In this document: piece after piece, positions 29,689 through 38,749 of the stretch
Layout of the letters: every line of letters begins with the position of its first letter
How positions within the stretch are numbered: the stretch's first letter is position 1
Assembly (NCBI RefSeq): GCF_900090325.1
Contig: NZ_FMHW01000002.1
Coordinates: 1,550,001 to 1,614,000 of the forward strand
Direction of reading: 5' to 3'
From: Micromonospora pallida
GTDB taxonomy: Bacteria > Actinomycetota > Actinomycetes > Mycobacteriales > Micromonosporaceae
DNA: 64,000 nt
Notes under the pieces: model-generated
Told to the model about the DNA's origin: nothing
What the model saw: only the letters and a program-made list of their open reading frames with translations
Databases searched by the model: none
Position numbers and translations under genes: made by a program

Positions 29689-30966
29689 TCAGTGCGCGAC
29701 GCCGACCGCTGGCGCCGGGTCGAGCACGTCGAGCCGGGCCGGACGGACCACGGCCAGCAGGACGCCCAGCGCGCATACCATGCCACCGGCCACCACCAGC
29801 GCCATCGCCACGGCACCGGTGCCGAGCATGCCGACCAGCGGTGCCGCGACCGCGCCCACGCCGAACTGCACCGCGCCGAGCAGCGCCGACGCGGTGCCCG
29901 CCGCCTCGCCGTGCCGGGACAGCGCCAGTGCCGGGGCGTTCGGCATCGCCAGGCCGGCCGCCGCCAGCACCACCCAGAGGGCGGCCAGCAGTGCGGGCAG
30001 CCCGCCGAGGCCGGTGGCCGCGAAGAGGAGCAGCCCGAACGCGGCGACGGTGCCGGCGAGGAGGGCGGCCACCAGGATCCGCTGTGGGGCGTACCGCCGC
30101 AGCAGGCGCACGTTGATCTGCGTGGCCAGGATCAGCCCCACCGCGCCCGCGCCGAAGGCCAGGCCGAACTCCTGCTCGTCGAGGCCGTACTGGTCCTGGA
30201 GCACGAACGACGAGCCGGACACGTATGCGAACAGCGCCGCCATCGCCAGACCGGCGACCAGGACCAACCCGACGAAGACCCGGTCACGCAGCAGCGACCC
30301 GTAGGTCCGGACGGTGTCGATCATCCGGCCGGAGCGGCGCGCCGCGACCGGCAGGGTCTCCCGCAGCCCGAAGGCCGCGACGCAGAGCAGCGCCAGCCCG
30401 AAGAGCGCGAGCGCCACGAAAATTCCCCGCCAGTTCGTCCAGCGCAGCACCTCGCTGCCGAGGGTGGGGGCCAGGATCGGCGCGACGCCCATCACCAGCA
30501 TCAGCCGGGAGAAGAGGGTGGCGAACGCGGCCCCGCTGAACAGGTCACGCACCACGGCCATGGCGACCACCGCCGTCGCGGCGGTGCCGAGGCCCTGCAA
30601 CACCCGCAGCGCGCCGAGCACCTCGACGGAGGGGGCGATCACGCAGAGCACCGACGCGAGCACGTGCAACGCCGTGCCGGCCAGCAACGGCTTCCGCCGG
30701 CCCACCGCGTCGGAGAGGGGCCCGATCAGCAACTGGCCGATCGCGAGCCCGGCGAGCGTGCCGGTGAGGGTCAGCTGCACCGCCGCCGAACTGGTTTGCA
30801 GGTCGTCCACGATCGCCGGCAACGCCGGCAGGTACATGTCGATGGTCAACGGCCCGATCGCGATCAGGGAGCCGAGGACCAGGACGAGCCGGAGCCGCTG
30901 CCCCGGGCTCATCAGCTCACCCGGGGTCGGAGCCGGGGGAGCGGCGGTCTCGCGGGTGATGGTCAC
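29689..30966 (-). CDS. Bcr/CflA-type multidrug efflux MFS transporter
   Basis: A 425-aa, 12-span major-facilitator protein. The N-terminal helix has IGPLTIDMYLPALPAI, typical of the Bcr/CflA group, with the loop 2-3 motif GPLSDAVGRRKPLLAG, and motif C-like LVMGVAPILAPTLGS in TM5. Start GTG 30966. It is a likely proton-coupled exporter of drugs or secondary metabolites; no adjacent regulator reveals its substrate. Confidence 0.92.
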   Translation of the reverse strand: MTITRETAAPPAPTPGELMSPGQRLRLVLVLGSLIAIGPLTIDMYLPALPAIVDDLQTSSAAVQLTLTGTLAGLAIGQLLIGPLSDAVGRRKPLLAGTALHVLASVLCVIAPSVEVLGALRVLQGLGTAATAVVAMAVVRDLFSGAAFATLFSRLMLVMGVAPILAPTLGSEVLRWTNWRGIFVALALFGLALLCVAAFGLRETLPVAARRSGRMIDTVRTYGSLLRDRVFVGLVLVAGLAMAALFAYVSGSSFVLQDQYGLDEQEFGLAFGAGAVGLILATQINVRLLRRYAPQRILVAALLAGTVAAFGLLLFAATGLGGLPALLAALWVVLAAAGLAMPNAPALALSRHGEAAGTASALLGAVQFGVGAVAAPLVGMLGTGAVAMALVVAGGMVCALGVLLAVVRPARLDVLDPAPAVGVAH

Positions 30967-31125
30967 CGGGCACCGCCTGTCTGATCGTTTGCGCACACGT
31001 CTGCGACCCAACGCCGACGGCGGCCCGACATTCCCGTCCGGTGCCCACAGGTGCGCAGGGTCACATCCGGCACGCTACCGGCCGGGTTCCCGTCGAACGA
31101 CGGTAACCCGCTGGTCACCGGCCGG

Positions 31126-32574
31126 TCACCCGCACTGGTAGCGGAAGATGGTCCGTCCCTGGATCGGGGTGGGCTCGACGATGTTGACGACGGCGGTTTC
31201 CGTCGCTGAGCCTGTCCCGTTGAACGCCCATTTCAGGCGCAGCGTGACCGTCCGCTGGCCCCGGGCCACCCGCTGGGTGAGCAGGCCGCCCGGCTCGGCC
31301 CCGCCGCGCAGCCACTGGTAGCGGATGGTGCCGGCCCGACCGTTGGTCTGCACGGTCGCCACCACGTCCACGGTGACGTCGCAGCGTTCGCCGGGCGGCT
31401 CGGCCACGGCGACCTGGACCGAGCGGACCTCCAGGGGACTCATCCGCTGCCACAGGTGCAGGCCCACCGCGACCAGCAGGGCCAGGGTGAGTAGCGCCGA
31501 CAGGACCGACCCGACCAGCCGCCACCGGGACCGGCGGGGCCGGGCCGGTGGTGCCGGCGGCTGCGGCCAGGCCGGCGCGGCCGGCGGCCCGGCGGGTACG
31601 CCCGGACCGAACCGCACCTCGGCCACGGGATCCGGCGACGGTGGCGCCCCGGTGGCTTCGTACCCCTCGGTCGTCGTCGATCCTGGGAAGACCGCGTCGA
31701 CGGTCGCCGGTTGCGGGATGGTGGGTGCCGGCCCTGCCGACCGGTAGGTCCGGCCGGGAGATGCCGGCTGGTCGGGCAGGAGCGTCGGCACCCGCGTCGA
31801 CACGAACGGGTCCACCGGCGGCGACATCGACAGCGCGGTGGTCGGGGCGTCGTCCGGCAGCGCCATGGTCGGTACGCCGAGGGTGAGTGCCTCGGTCGGT
31901 GCGCTGAGTGTGAGTGCCTCGGTCGGCAGGTCACCGGCCGGAATGTCGCGCAGCTCCCGTACCGCCTGGGCGAGGTCCTGCTCGCCGCGCGCGACGCAAC
32001 GCAGCAGCAGGTCGACGCGGGGCTGCCCGTCGCACCACCGGGCGACCAGCCAGCGGACCAGTTCCGCCCACGCCCGCCGGTCCGTCGCCGGGTCGGCGGG
32101 CTCGCCGCGCAGGGCCGGCAGCAGGGCGGCCTCGGCGAGCGTCACCGCCCCGTGGGCCGTGACCAGCACCGTGCGGCCGTGCACCGCGCCGTGGGCCAGG
32201 CCGGCGGCGTGCAACGCGGTGAGGAGCCGGGCGGTCTCCGCCGCGATCGTCGCCACCGCCGGCAGGTCGAGAAGCGCGCCGCCGGAGTCCGCCAGTTCCG
32301 ACAGCGTCGACCCGGACACCCCGGCGGCGACCAGCCACAGCGCGCCGTTGTGTCGGATCGGGTCACCGGTCGCGGGCAGACCGACGTGGCGCAGGGCAGC
32401 CACCGCGCGGGTCGCCGTGGTCACCCGGTCCGCCAGCGCCGGATCGGGGGCGGCGATCCGCAGCACGAGCTGTGCGGTGCCGTCCGGGGCCAGCGCCCGC
32501 CACCACGTCCCGCAGACGCCGGCATGCGCCGGCCCCACCACGCGCGCCCCGGTGGGCAGGATCGGCTGGGTCAT
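31126..32574 (-). CDS. Receptor-like Ser/Thr pseudokinase with extracellular C-terminal domain
   Basis: A 482-aa protein. Residues about 1-215 have a protein-kinase-like outline, but the catalytic signatures are gone: LAHGAVHGRTVLV stands where HRDxKxxNVL belongs, no DFG follows (VTLAEAALL), and the VAIK Lys is missing (QLVLRIA). A Pro/Thr-rich linker leads to one TM (about 352-374) after an Arg-rich stretch, then an extracellular beta-rich domain of about 100 residues with two Cys. It lies 77 bp downstream of an active receptor kinase and may be its partner or target. Confidence 0.8.
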   Translation of the reverse strand: MTQPILPTGARVVGPAHAGVCGTWWRALAPDGTAQLVLRIAAPDPALADRVTTATRAVAALRHVGLPATGDPIRHNGALWLVAAGVSGSTLSELADSGGALLDLPAVATIAAETARLLTALHAAGLAHGAVHGRTVLVTAHGAVTLAEAALLPALRGEPADPATDRRAWAELVRWLVARWCDGQPRVDLLLRCVARGEQDLAQAVRELRDIPAGDLPTEALTLSAPTEALTLGVPTMALPDDAPTTALSMSPPVDPFVSTRVPTLLPDQPASPGRTYRSAGPAPTIPQPATVDAVFPGSTTTEGYEATGAPPSPDPVAEVRFGPGVPAGPPAAPAWPQPPAPPARPRRSRWRLVGSVLSALLTLALLVAVGLHLWQRMSPLEVRSVQVAVAEPPGERCDVTVDVVATVQTNGRAGTIRYQWLRGGAEPGGLLTQRVARGQRTVTLRLKWAFNGTGSATETAVVNIVEPTPIQGRTIFRYQCG

Positions 32575-32651
32575 GGGTACGACCTCCCGTGGTCGTCGGG
32601 GTCCGGCGGGGTGTCGCGAAGCGCGACGGGGTGGGAGCGGGCGCGCGCCGG

Positions 32652-34277
32652 TCAGCCCGGGGTGCAGTACGGCTGGAAGGTGACGGACACCCGGACCGGC
32701 CGACTGGTGTTGCCGGCGGCGTCGGTGGCGGTGACGTCGACCGCGATGCTGGGGGTCGACCGGTCCACCGGCAGGGGGCCGAGGGTGCCCCGATAGCCGC
32801 TGCGGCCGTACGACATCGACACGGTCGAGGTCTTCCCGCCCACCGTGTACCGGAAGTTGACCCGCAGTGACCCGGGCAGGGTGCGGTCGTCGGCGGCGGT
32901 CGCGGTGATGGTGGTCGACGTCGCGCCGTACGGGCAGCCGGCCGGCTCGATCCTCTGCGGGCTGGCGGCGACCCGGCCCAGGGTCGGGGCGGTCACGTCC
33001 GGCGGCGGGGGCGGGGTGGTGCTTACCAGCGGACTCGGCGTGGCCGACGGGGTCCGGCTCGGGGTCGCGGTCGGCGTCCGGCTGCCGGTGGCCGTCGGCG
33101 CGACGGTGGCCGACGGGGTGCCGGTGGGCGTCGGGGTCGGCGTCACCGTCGGGTCGGGCGTCGGCGTCGGGTCCTTCGGCGGGCCCGGGGCCGCCGGGAT
33201 CGGGGTCGACGGGCCCGGATCCACCGCGAGTTCGACCACCGGCTCGTCGCGGGAGGCGTAGCTGTAGCCCACGCCCCCGGTCACCAGCAGCGCCGCGACG
33301 CCCCCGGCGACCAGCACCTTGCGACCCCAGCCCCAGGCCCGCCCCCGGTCGTCGGCGAGCACGGTGGAGGCGACCGCGGTGCTGCCGTCACTCGGCTCGT
33401 GGGACGGGAAGAGCAGGGCCAGCAGCGCCGCCCGTTCGGCGAGCCGACTACGACCGCGCTCCTCCCACTGCGGCCCGTACGCACCGACCGCCACCGCCTC
33501 CAGCCAGTCCAGGAACGTGGCGGCCGGCTGCGGGCGTTCCTCCGGCTGCTTCGCCAGGCCCTGCCGGAGCAGGTCGTGCACCGAGACCGGGGCCGCGTCG
33601 GTCGGAATCGGCGCGTGCGCGTGCTGGTCGCGTAGGTCCAGCAGGCCCGGCCCGCCGTACGGCGCGTGCCCGGTCAGGCACTCGTAGAAGACCGCCGTGG
33701 CGGCGTAGATGTCCGACGCCGGGGTGGCCGCCGCGCCGCGCCACTGCTCGGGGGCCATGTAGCGGGGCGTGCCGGTGACCGAGGCGCCCGCCTCGCGGCC
33801 GACCGGCATGGCGATGCCGAAGTCCGCGAGCTTGCTCTCACCGGCCGCGGTGACCAGCACGTTCTCCGGTTTGTAGTCGCGGTGCACCACACCCCGTACG
33901 TGTGCGGCGTGCAGCCCCAGCAGGGAGCCCTTGAGCACGTACAGCGCGGACTCCGGCTCGGTCGGCCCGTTGGCGCGCAGCATCTGGCGCAGCGACACCC
34001 CGTCGACCAGTTCCAACACGATGGCCGCGCCGTGCGCCGACTCCACGTACTCGTAGAGGCGGGCGACGTGCGGGTCGTCGATGGTGGCGAGCAGCTCCGC
34101 CTCGGCGCGGAAAGCGGTCCGGAACGACAGGTCGGCACCGACCGCCCCGATCAGGTACTTGATCGCGGTCGGCGTGCCGGTGGCGTCGTGGACGGCGAGG
34201 ACCACCCGACCGGACGCGCCCGAGCCGAGTTCCCGTCGGTGCGTGTACCCGGAGACCTGCCAGTCGTGGGCGTTCAC
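32652..34277 (-). CDS. Transmembrane Ser/Thr protein kinase (PknB-like)
   Basis: A 541-aa Hanks-type kinase. The catalytic domain spans about residues 8-275, with the glycine loop LGSGASGRV, PTAIKYL, the catalytic loop VVHRDYKPENVLV, LADFGIAMP, and RYMAPEQWRG. After a cytoplasmic linker, one TM lies near 322-342, then a Pro/Thr/Ser-rich stalk of about 90 residues and an Ig-like extracellular domain with paired Cys (CPYGATS, PYCTPG). Start GTG 34277 has GGAGG 8 bp upstream. Extracellular ligand unknown. Confidence 0.93.
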   Translation of the reverse strand: MNAHDWQVSGYTHRRELGSGASGRVVLAVHDATGTPTAIKYLIGAVGADLSFRTAFRAEAELLATIDDPHVARLYEYVESAHGAAIVLELVDGVSLRQMLRANGPTEPESALYVLKGSLLGLHAAHVRGVVHRDYKPENVLVTAAGESKLADFGIAMPVGREAGASVTGTPRYMAPEQWRGAAATPASDIYAATAVFYECLTGHAPYGGPGLLDLRDQHAHAPIPTDAAPVSVHDLLRQGLAKQPEERPQPAATFLDWLEAVAVGAYGPQWEERGRSRLAERAALLALLFPSHEPSDGSTAVASTVLADDRGRAWGWGRKVLVAGGVAALLVTGGVGYSYASRDEPVVELAVDPGPSTPIPAAPGPPKDPTPTPDPTVTPTPTPTGTPSATVAPTATGSRTPTATPSRTPSATPSPLVSTTPPPPPDVTAPTLGRVAASPQRIEPAGCPYGATSTTITATAADDRTLPGSLRVNFRYTVGGKTSTVSMSYGRSGYRGTLGPLPVDRSTPSIAVDVTATDAAGNTSRPVRVSVTFQPYCTPG

Positions 34278-34301
34278 CAGCCTGCCTCCAGCAGAGCACT
34301 G

Positions 34302-34370
34302 CGCCCGGAGCGGGCGCACAACAAACCGCCACGCCCGGAGCGGGCGCACCGTGAACCACCACGCCCGGAC
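34302..34370. repeat. 30-bp tandem repeat carrying a hairpin, upstream of the kinase gene
   Basis: Units start at 34302, 34332 and 34362 (the last partial). Each full unit has the self-complementary core CGCCCG-GAG-CGGGCG. The array lies in the 317-bp gap (34278-34594) between the kinase start and the STM4011-like stop, in the kinase promoter/leader region. I see no gene in the rest of the gap. Confidence 0.75.
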
Positions 34371-34594
34371 GGCGGGCCACCGTGTCGAGCCGCTGGGCGA
34401 CCGTCCCCGGACCGCGCGTACCGACGACCGGCCATAGTGGACGGACCTCGGGGAACGGACGGCGACGCCGGCGAAGAGGCTACGTGGCGGAGGGCCGGCC
34501 GGGGTACGGCCGGTCCGTCAGGGAAGACGAGCGGTTCGGGTGACGGCACGACGAAACAGGTAGCAGATCGTGGCAACACCCGTGCCACGGTCGG

Positions 34595-35455
34595 TCACCG
34601 GTAGCGTTCGGGCCACCCGGCCGGGATGCGTTCGAGCAGCCCGCCGGCAAACACCTCCCGCAGGCCGAGCGGCTTGAGGTGCACGTATCCGATGTGGCAG
34701 TCGCAGACCGCGTTGGGGCAGACCCGGGGGGTCAGGGCGGCCCGCCACGAGCCGTCGTAGAGGTTGCCGATCGGCTTGGCGACGAAGTGGCAGCGCCGGA
34801 CCGTCCCGTCCCCGTTCACCGACACCGCCGTCTCCCCGGCGTGGCAGGGCCGCCCCAGCGACAGGTGCGGGCGCACGCTGTAGCCGAAGAGCGGGTCCAG
34901 GGCCGTCCAGACCGCCTCCTGCTCGGCGTCGTACCGGTGCCCCTCGGCGGCGTTGACCCACAGGTACACCTCATCGGGCAGGGCGGCGCGCAGGGCCCGC
35001 GCCTCGGCCAGGTGCTCGGGCAGCCCGACCACCCCGACGGAGAACCGCACGCCCAGCTCCCGCAGCCGGTCGCAGCGGGCCAGGAAGCGTTCCCGGGTCA
35101 CCTGGCCCGGGTGGTAGGTGGTCCACAGGGCCACGGTCGCCGGGTCGGCCTCGGCCAGCCAGTCCGGGCGCGCGGCCAGGTTGGTCTGGATCGCCACCCG
35201 GTCGACGTGTGCCAGGTGGGACAGGCGGACCATGGCGTCGCGGTACCAGCTTCGGGTCAGCCCCTCGCCCCACGGGGTGAACAGCACCGACAGTCGGACG
35301 TCGGCGGTCGCCTCGACCCAGTCGGTGAACCGGGCGAGGGCGTCCCGGTCGGCGCGCAGCAGCTCCGGCGGGTCGTGCCGCTTGGCGAACGGGCAGTACG
35401 GGCAGTCGTAGTTGCAACTGGCCAGTGGGCCCCGGTAGAGGATCGACAGGTTCAC
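34595..35455 (-). CDS. STM4011-family radical SAM protein
   Basis: A 286-aa enzyme with the 4Fe-4S/SAM motif C-x3-C-x2-C in LASCNYDCPYCPF near residue 15. The C-terminal third has further Cys (GRPCHAGE, RRCHFV, VCPNAVCDCHIGY), suggesting an auxiliary SPASM-like Fe-S site. Start GTG 35455 overlaps the STM4012-like stop by 4 nt. It is the last gene of a five-gene STM4015-4011 operon. Substrate unknown; the family is named after uncharacterised Salmonella genes. Confidence 0.88.
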   Translation of the reverse strand: MNLSILYRGPLASCNYDCPYCPFAKRHDPPELLRADRDALARFTDWVEATADVRLSVLFTPWGEGLTRSWYRDAMVRLSHLAHVDRVAIQTNLAARPDWLAEADPATVALWTTYHPGQVTRERFLARCDRLRELGVRFSVGVVGLPEHLAEARALRAALPDEVYLWVNAAEGHRYDAEQEAVWTALDPLFGYSVRPHLSLGRPCHAGETAVSVNGDGTVRRCHFVAKPIGNLYDGSWRAALTPRVCPNAVCDCHIGYVHLKPLGLREVFAGGLLERIPAGWPERYR

Positions 35456-36759
35456 CGCGGCGCGTACCCCGTCATCGCCTGCCGCACCGGCGCGGAGACC
35501 AACCACGACCCGATCGCGTCGGACCGGGCCAGCCCGGCGGCGGTGAGCCGGCTGCCGTCGTCGGTCGCCCAGCCGCGCCAGGTCAGCTCCGTCAGCTCCG
35601 GGAAGTCGTCGCCGTACGCGCTGCCGAACCGTTTCCGGTACGCGACCGGGTCGAGCCCCTCGGCGCGCAGCAGCGACTGGATCAGCCAGCGTCGCCGCTG
35701 CTCGGCGGCGTCGAGGTGGTAGCCCACCTCGGCGTGGTCGAAGTCGTCCGCCGGGCGGGAGAGATAGTCGTCGAGGACCGCCCGGACCTCGGAGACACTG
35801 ACCGCGTAGTCGAAGGAGTAGTGCAGCGCGGTGGTGTACGACCGGGCGCCGCAGCCCAGCCCGACCATGCCGTCATCCTGGCAGCAGTAGTCCGGCCCGT
35901 CCGGGGTCGGCACGTCGGCGCGGCGGAACTGCCGCATCGACTCCTGTCGGTAGCCGGCCGCGCCGAGCAGCTCCACCGCCTCGGTGTAGCGGGCCAGTCG
36001 TTCGGCGTCCCAGTCGGCGCGGGTGTGCGCCCGCCGGCCCAGCCCGGTCAGCGGCCGGACGTAGAGCGGGTAGAGGTACAGCTCCTCCGGCCGCCAGGTC
36101 ACCGCCGTCTCCAGGCTGGTCCGCCAGGTCTCGGCGGTCTGCCCGTCGATGCCGTAGATCAGGTCGACGTTGAGCACCGGCGTGCCGGCCGCGCGGATCG
36201 CATCGAGTGCCCGGTCGACCTCGGCGCGGCGCTGCGGCCGGCCGGCGGCGCGGGACTCGACGTCGAGGAAGCTCTGCACCCCGATGCTGACCCGGGTGAC
36301 GCCCCGCTCGGCGAGCACGGCGAGCCGGTCCGGGGTGGCGGTCGCCGGGGAGGTCTCCACCGAGATCGGCAGCCCGGCCAGCGGCCCGCCGGCGGTCTCC
36401 TCGGCGATGTCGAACAGCTCGGCCAGCTCGCCGGCCTCGAGGTAGGTGGGGGTGCCGCCGCCGAACGCGGCCCTAACGAACCGGGCGTCTCCGAGGGCGT
36501 CCCGGACCCGGTGGGCCTGCCGGCGTAGTTGCCGCAGGTAGGCGCTGACCTGCTCGGCCGGGGGGTTGGCCCGGGTGAACAGGTTGCAGAAGCCGCAGCG
36601 CATCTCGCAGAACGGCAGGTGCAGGTAGAGGAAGAGCGCGTCACGCGGCTGCGCCGCCCAGACCTCCCGCAGCGCCGGACGGGGCCGCAACGGCCGGTAC
36701 GCGGTCTTGTGCGGGTACGCGTAGAGGTAGCCCTGGTAGGGCGAGCCGTCGAGGGTCAC
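35452..36759 (-). CDS. STM4012-family radical SAM protein (HemN/HemW-like)
   Basis: A 435-aa radical SAM enzyme. The motif is FCEMRCGFCNLFT (C-x3-C-x2-C) preceded by LFLYLHLPF, as in HemN/HemW, and followed by AAFGGGTPTYL (the GGE-like SAM loop) and RVSIGVQSFLD. The fourth Cys of true HemN (CxC) is absent, so heme synthesis is unlikely. Both ends overlap neighbours by GTGA. It probably acts with the STM4011-like enzyme on the same unknown pathway. Confidence 0.9.
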   Translation of the reverse strand: MTLDGSPYQGYLYAYPHKTAYRPLRPRPALREVWAAQPRDALFLYLHLPFCEMRCGFCNLFTRANPPAEQVSAYLRQLRRQAHRVRDALGDARFVRAAFGGGTPTYLEAGELAELFDIAEETAGGPLAGLPISVETSPATATPDRLAVLAERGVTRVSIGVQSFLDVESRAAGRPQRRAEVDRALDAIRAAGTPVLNVDLIYGIDGQTAETWRTSLETAVTWRPEELYLYPLYVRPLTGLGRRAHTRADWDAERLARYTEAVELLGAAGYRQESMRQFRRADVPTPDGPDYCCQDDGMVGLGCGARSYTTALHYSFDYAVSVSEVRAVLDDYLSRPADDFDHAEVGYHLDAAEQRRRWLIQSLLRAEGLDPVAYRKRFGSAYGDDFPELTELTWRGWATDDGSRLTAAGLARSDAIGSWLVSAPVRQAMTGYAPR

Positions 36760-37559
36760 GAGTCTCCTGGGTGAAGGGTGAAGTGGGCGTACGGCACGGT
36801 CCAGACCACCTCGTGGCCGATCCGGTGGCCGGTGTGCCCGTCCTCGCCGTACGCGGTGCCGTGGTCCGCGCACATGATCACGAGGGCAGGTCGGCCGCGC
36901 CCGGTGACCAGCGCGAAGAGCCGGTCGAGACGGCTGTCGACGTACTCCAGCGCGGCGGCGTGGCTGGCCCGGCTGTCCACGTCGGCGCCGGGCAGGTAGT
37001 GCCGGTTGGGCTGGTGCAGCGCGGCCACGTTGAGGAAGGTGAACAGCGGCTGGTCGGTCGGCGTCCGGTCGACCACCTCGGCCAGCCGGTCGAGCTGCGC
37101 GTCCAGGCAGCCGGGTGCGGTCACCCCGAACTCCGGCTCCCAGTACGCCTCGGCGAACAGCCCGGGCAGCACCGCCCCGAGCGGGCTGCGCAGGTTGAAG
37201 AAGCCCACCCCGCCGAGACAGAGCGTGTGGTAGCCCTCGGCGCGCAGCGCGGTGGGCAGGTCGGGCGCGTCGAACACCCAGGTGCCCGCCCCGGCGGACT
37301 CGCTGCCCGGAAACTGGGCGGCGAAGAGGCGCTCGTGCGGTCCCGGGGTGGTGGGGGTGGGCAGGAAGCCGGCGAAGAAGGCGTGGTGGGCGGCGTAGGT
37401 GAAGCTGGCCGGGCTGTGCCGCCGCTCCCACCGCCCACCGGGCAGCACCCGGCCCAGCGTCGGGGTACGCCCGGCGCGGACCAGTTCGTCGGCCACGTCG
37501 AAGCGGAGCGTGTCCAGGGTGACCAGCAGCAGGTCGTGGGAGCCGATCAGATCGCGCAC
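36756..37559 (-). CDS. STM4013/SEN3800-family hydrolase (alkaline-phosphatase fold)
   Basis: A 267-aa metal-dependent hydrolase of the sulfatase/phosphatase superfamily. The N-terminal LLLVTLDTLRFDVA has a metal-binding Asp and the nucleophile Thr; the C-terminal VIMCADHGTAYGEDGHTGHR and IGHE supply the remaining metal ligands. No signal peptide, so it acts in the cytoplasm on a phosphate or sulfate ester. Start GTG 37559 overlaps the STM4014-like gene end by 13 bp. Confidence 0.88.
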   Translation of the reverse strand: MRDLIGSHDLLLVTLDTLRFDVADELVRAGRTPTLGRVLPGGRWERRHSPASFTYAAHHAFFAGFLPTPTTPGPHERLFAAQFPGSESAGAGTWVFDAPDLPTALRAEGYHTLCLGGVGFFNLRSPLGAVLPGLFAEAYWEPEFGVTAPGCLDAQLDRLAEVVDRTPTDQPLFTFLNVAALHQPNRHYLPGADVDSRASHAAALEYVDSRLDRLFALVTGRGRPALVIMCADHGTAYGEDGHTGHRIGHEVVWTVPYAHFTLHPGDS

Positions 37560-38745
37560 GCCGCCTCCCGTCCCGCCCGGCCGCCTGGTGGGGACGCGGA
37601 CCGGCCGCTGCCCGGCGCGGAGGCCGACCGCGCGCCGGTCGGGCGCCAGCCGCCGAGCAGGGCGTGCACCTGGGTGGCGTAGGTGTCCCGGCCATCGGCC
37701 AGCACCCCGGGCAGCAGGTCGCCGAAGGCGTTGACCTCGGCGACGGCGTGCCGCTCCCAGCCGACCAGGAACATCAGGTCGACGCTGACGTGCAGGGTGT
37801 CCGGGAAGCAGGCTGCCGCCCGCGCGCAGGTCGCCATTGCCGCCGCCCAGTTGGCCGGACCGGCCGCCGCCCGCAGCGCCGCCAGGTCGCCCCGGGCGTT
37901 GCCCAGGTGCAGGTTGGTGATCGGACCCCGTCCGGCCCGGACCACGGCGTGGGTGGGCCGACCGGCCACCACCACGACCCGCAGGTCCACCACCCGTTCG
38001 GCGAGCCCCGCCTTGGGCAGCCACCGTTCGACGTGCAGACCGTCCGGGGCGAGCCGGTCGACGATGTCGGCCACCTCGGCTTCGGTGGTGTAGCGGCGCA
38101 CCCGCAGCGAGTTGAACAGCCGCCCTCGGCCCGTTCCACCGAGGTGGTGGCGACCAGCCGGGACCCGTCGGCCGCGAGCGCGAGCACCCCGGACGCCGAC
38201 GAGCCGTGCGCCGGCTTGACGAACACCCGCGGCCACCCGGCCCGCCGCATCGCCGTACGCAGGCCCGCGTAGTCGGTGATCTCGCCCAGCGCCGCCGGCA
38301 CCGGCACCCCGGCGGCGTCGAGCACCGCATGGCAGCGCCGCTTGTCGCACATGGTGATGATGTCGGCGGGCTGGTTGAGCAGGGTCGCCCCGCCGGAGGC
38401 GAGCCGGTCCAACGCCCGGCGCAGCCCGTCGTACGCGGCGGCCAGGCCGACGATCTCGCCGTGCCGGGCCGGTTCGGCGGCGCCCCGGAGCAGCCGGTCG
38501 ACCTCGGCGTCCTCGCCGGGGGAGTCGATCCGCACCAACGTGCCCGCCGGCGGCGGGGCCGCGCCGGTGAGCAGGTCGCGCCAGGGCAGCACGGCGGGCC
38601 GGGGCAGCCCGGCCCCGGTCGCCGCCTCGGTGAAGAGCCGCACCCGCCGGTTGTCGGGGTTGCCGACGACAATCAACCGCAGGTCGCCCTCGGACCGGGC
38701 GGACGGGCCCGCAGGGCCGATCGTGCCGTCGCCGGGAGTGGACAC
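37547..38745 (-). CDS. STM4014-family ATP-grasp-like protein, frameshifted
   Basis: Two reading frames together make one protein of about 399 aa. The N-terminal part (from GTG 38745, MSTPGDGTIGPAGPSARSEG) runs through CDKRRCHAVLDAAGVPVP and RVFVKPAHGSSASGVLAL, an ATP-grasp-type nucleotide-binding pattern, to VATTSVERAEG. The C-terminal part continues in another frame as RLFNSLRVRRYTTEAEVADI and DLMFLVGWERHAVAEVNAFG, the expected metal-binding end. One base is missing near 38120-38124. Likely a ligase joining a carboxylate to an amine or thiol. Either real decay or a sequence error. Confidence 0.82.
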
Positions 38746-38749
38746 GGTG

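Noticed and set aside
35452..36759. Assignment of the STM4012-like gene as hemN/hemW
   Set aside because: The CxxxCxxC core is shared, but the CxC extension of HemN is absent and the operon context is STM4011-4015, not heme synthesis.
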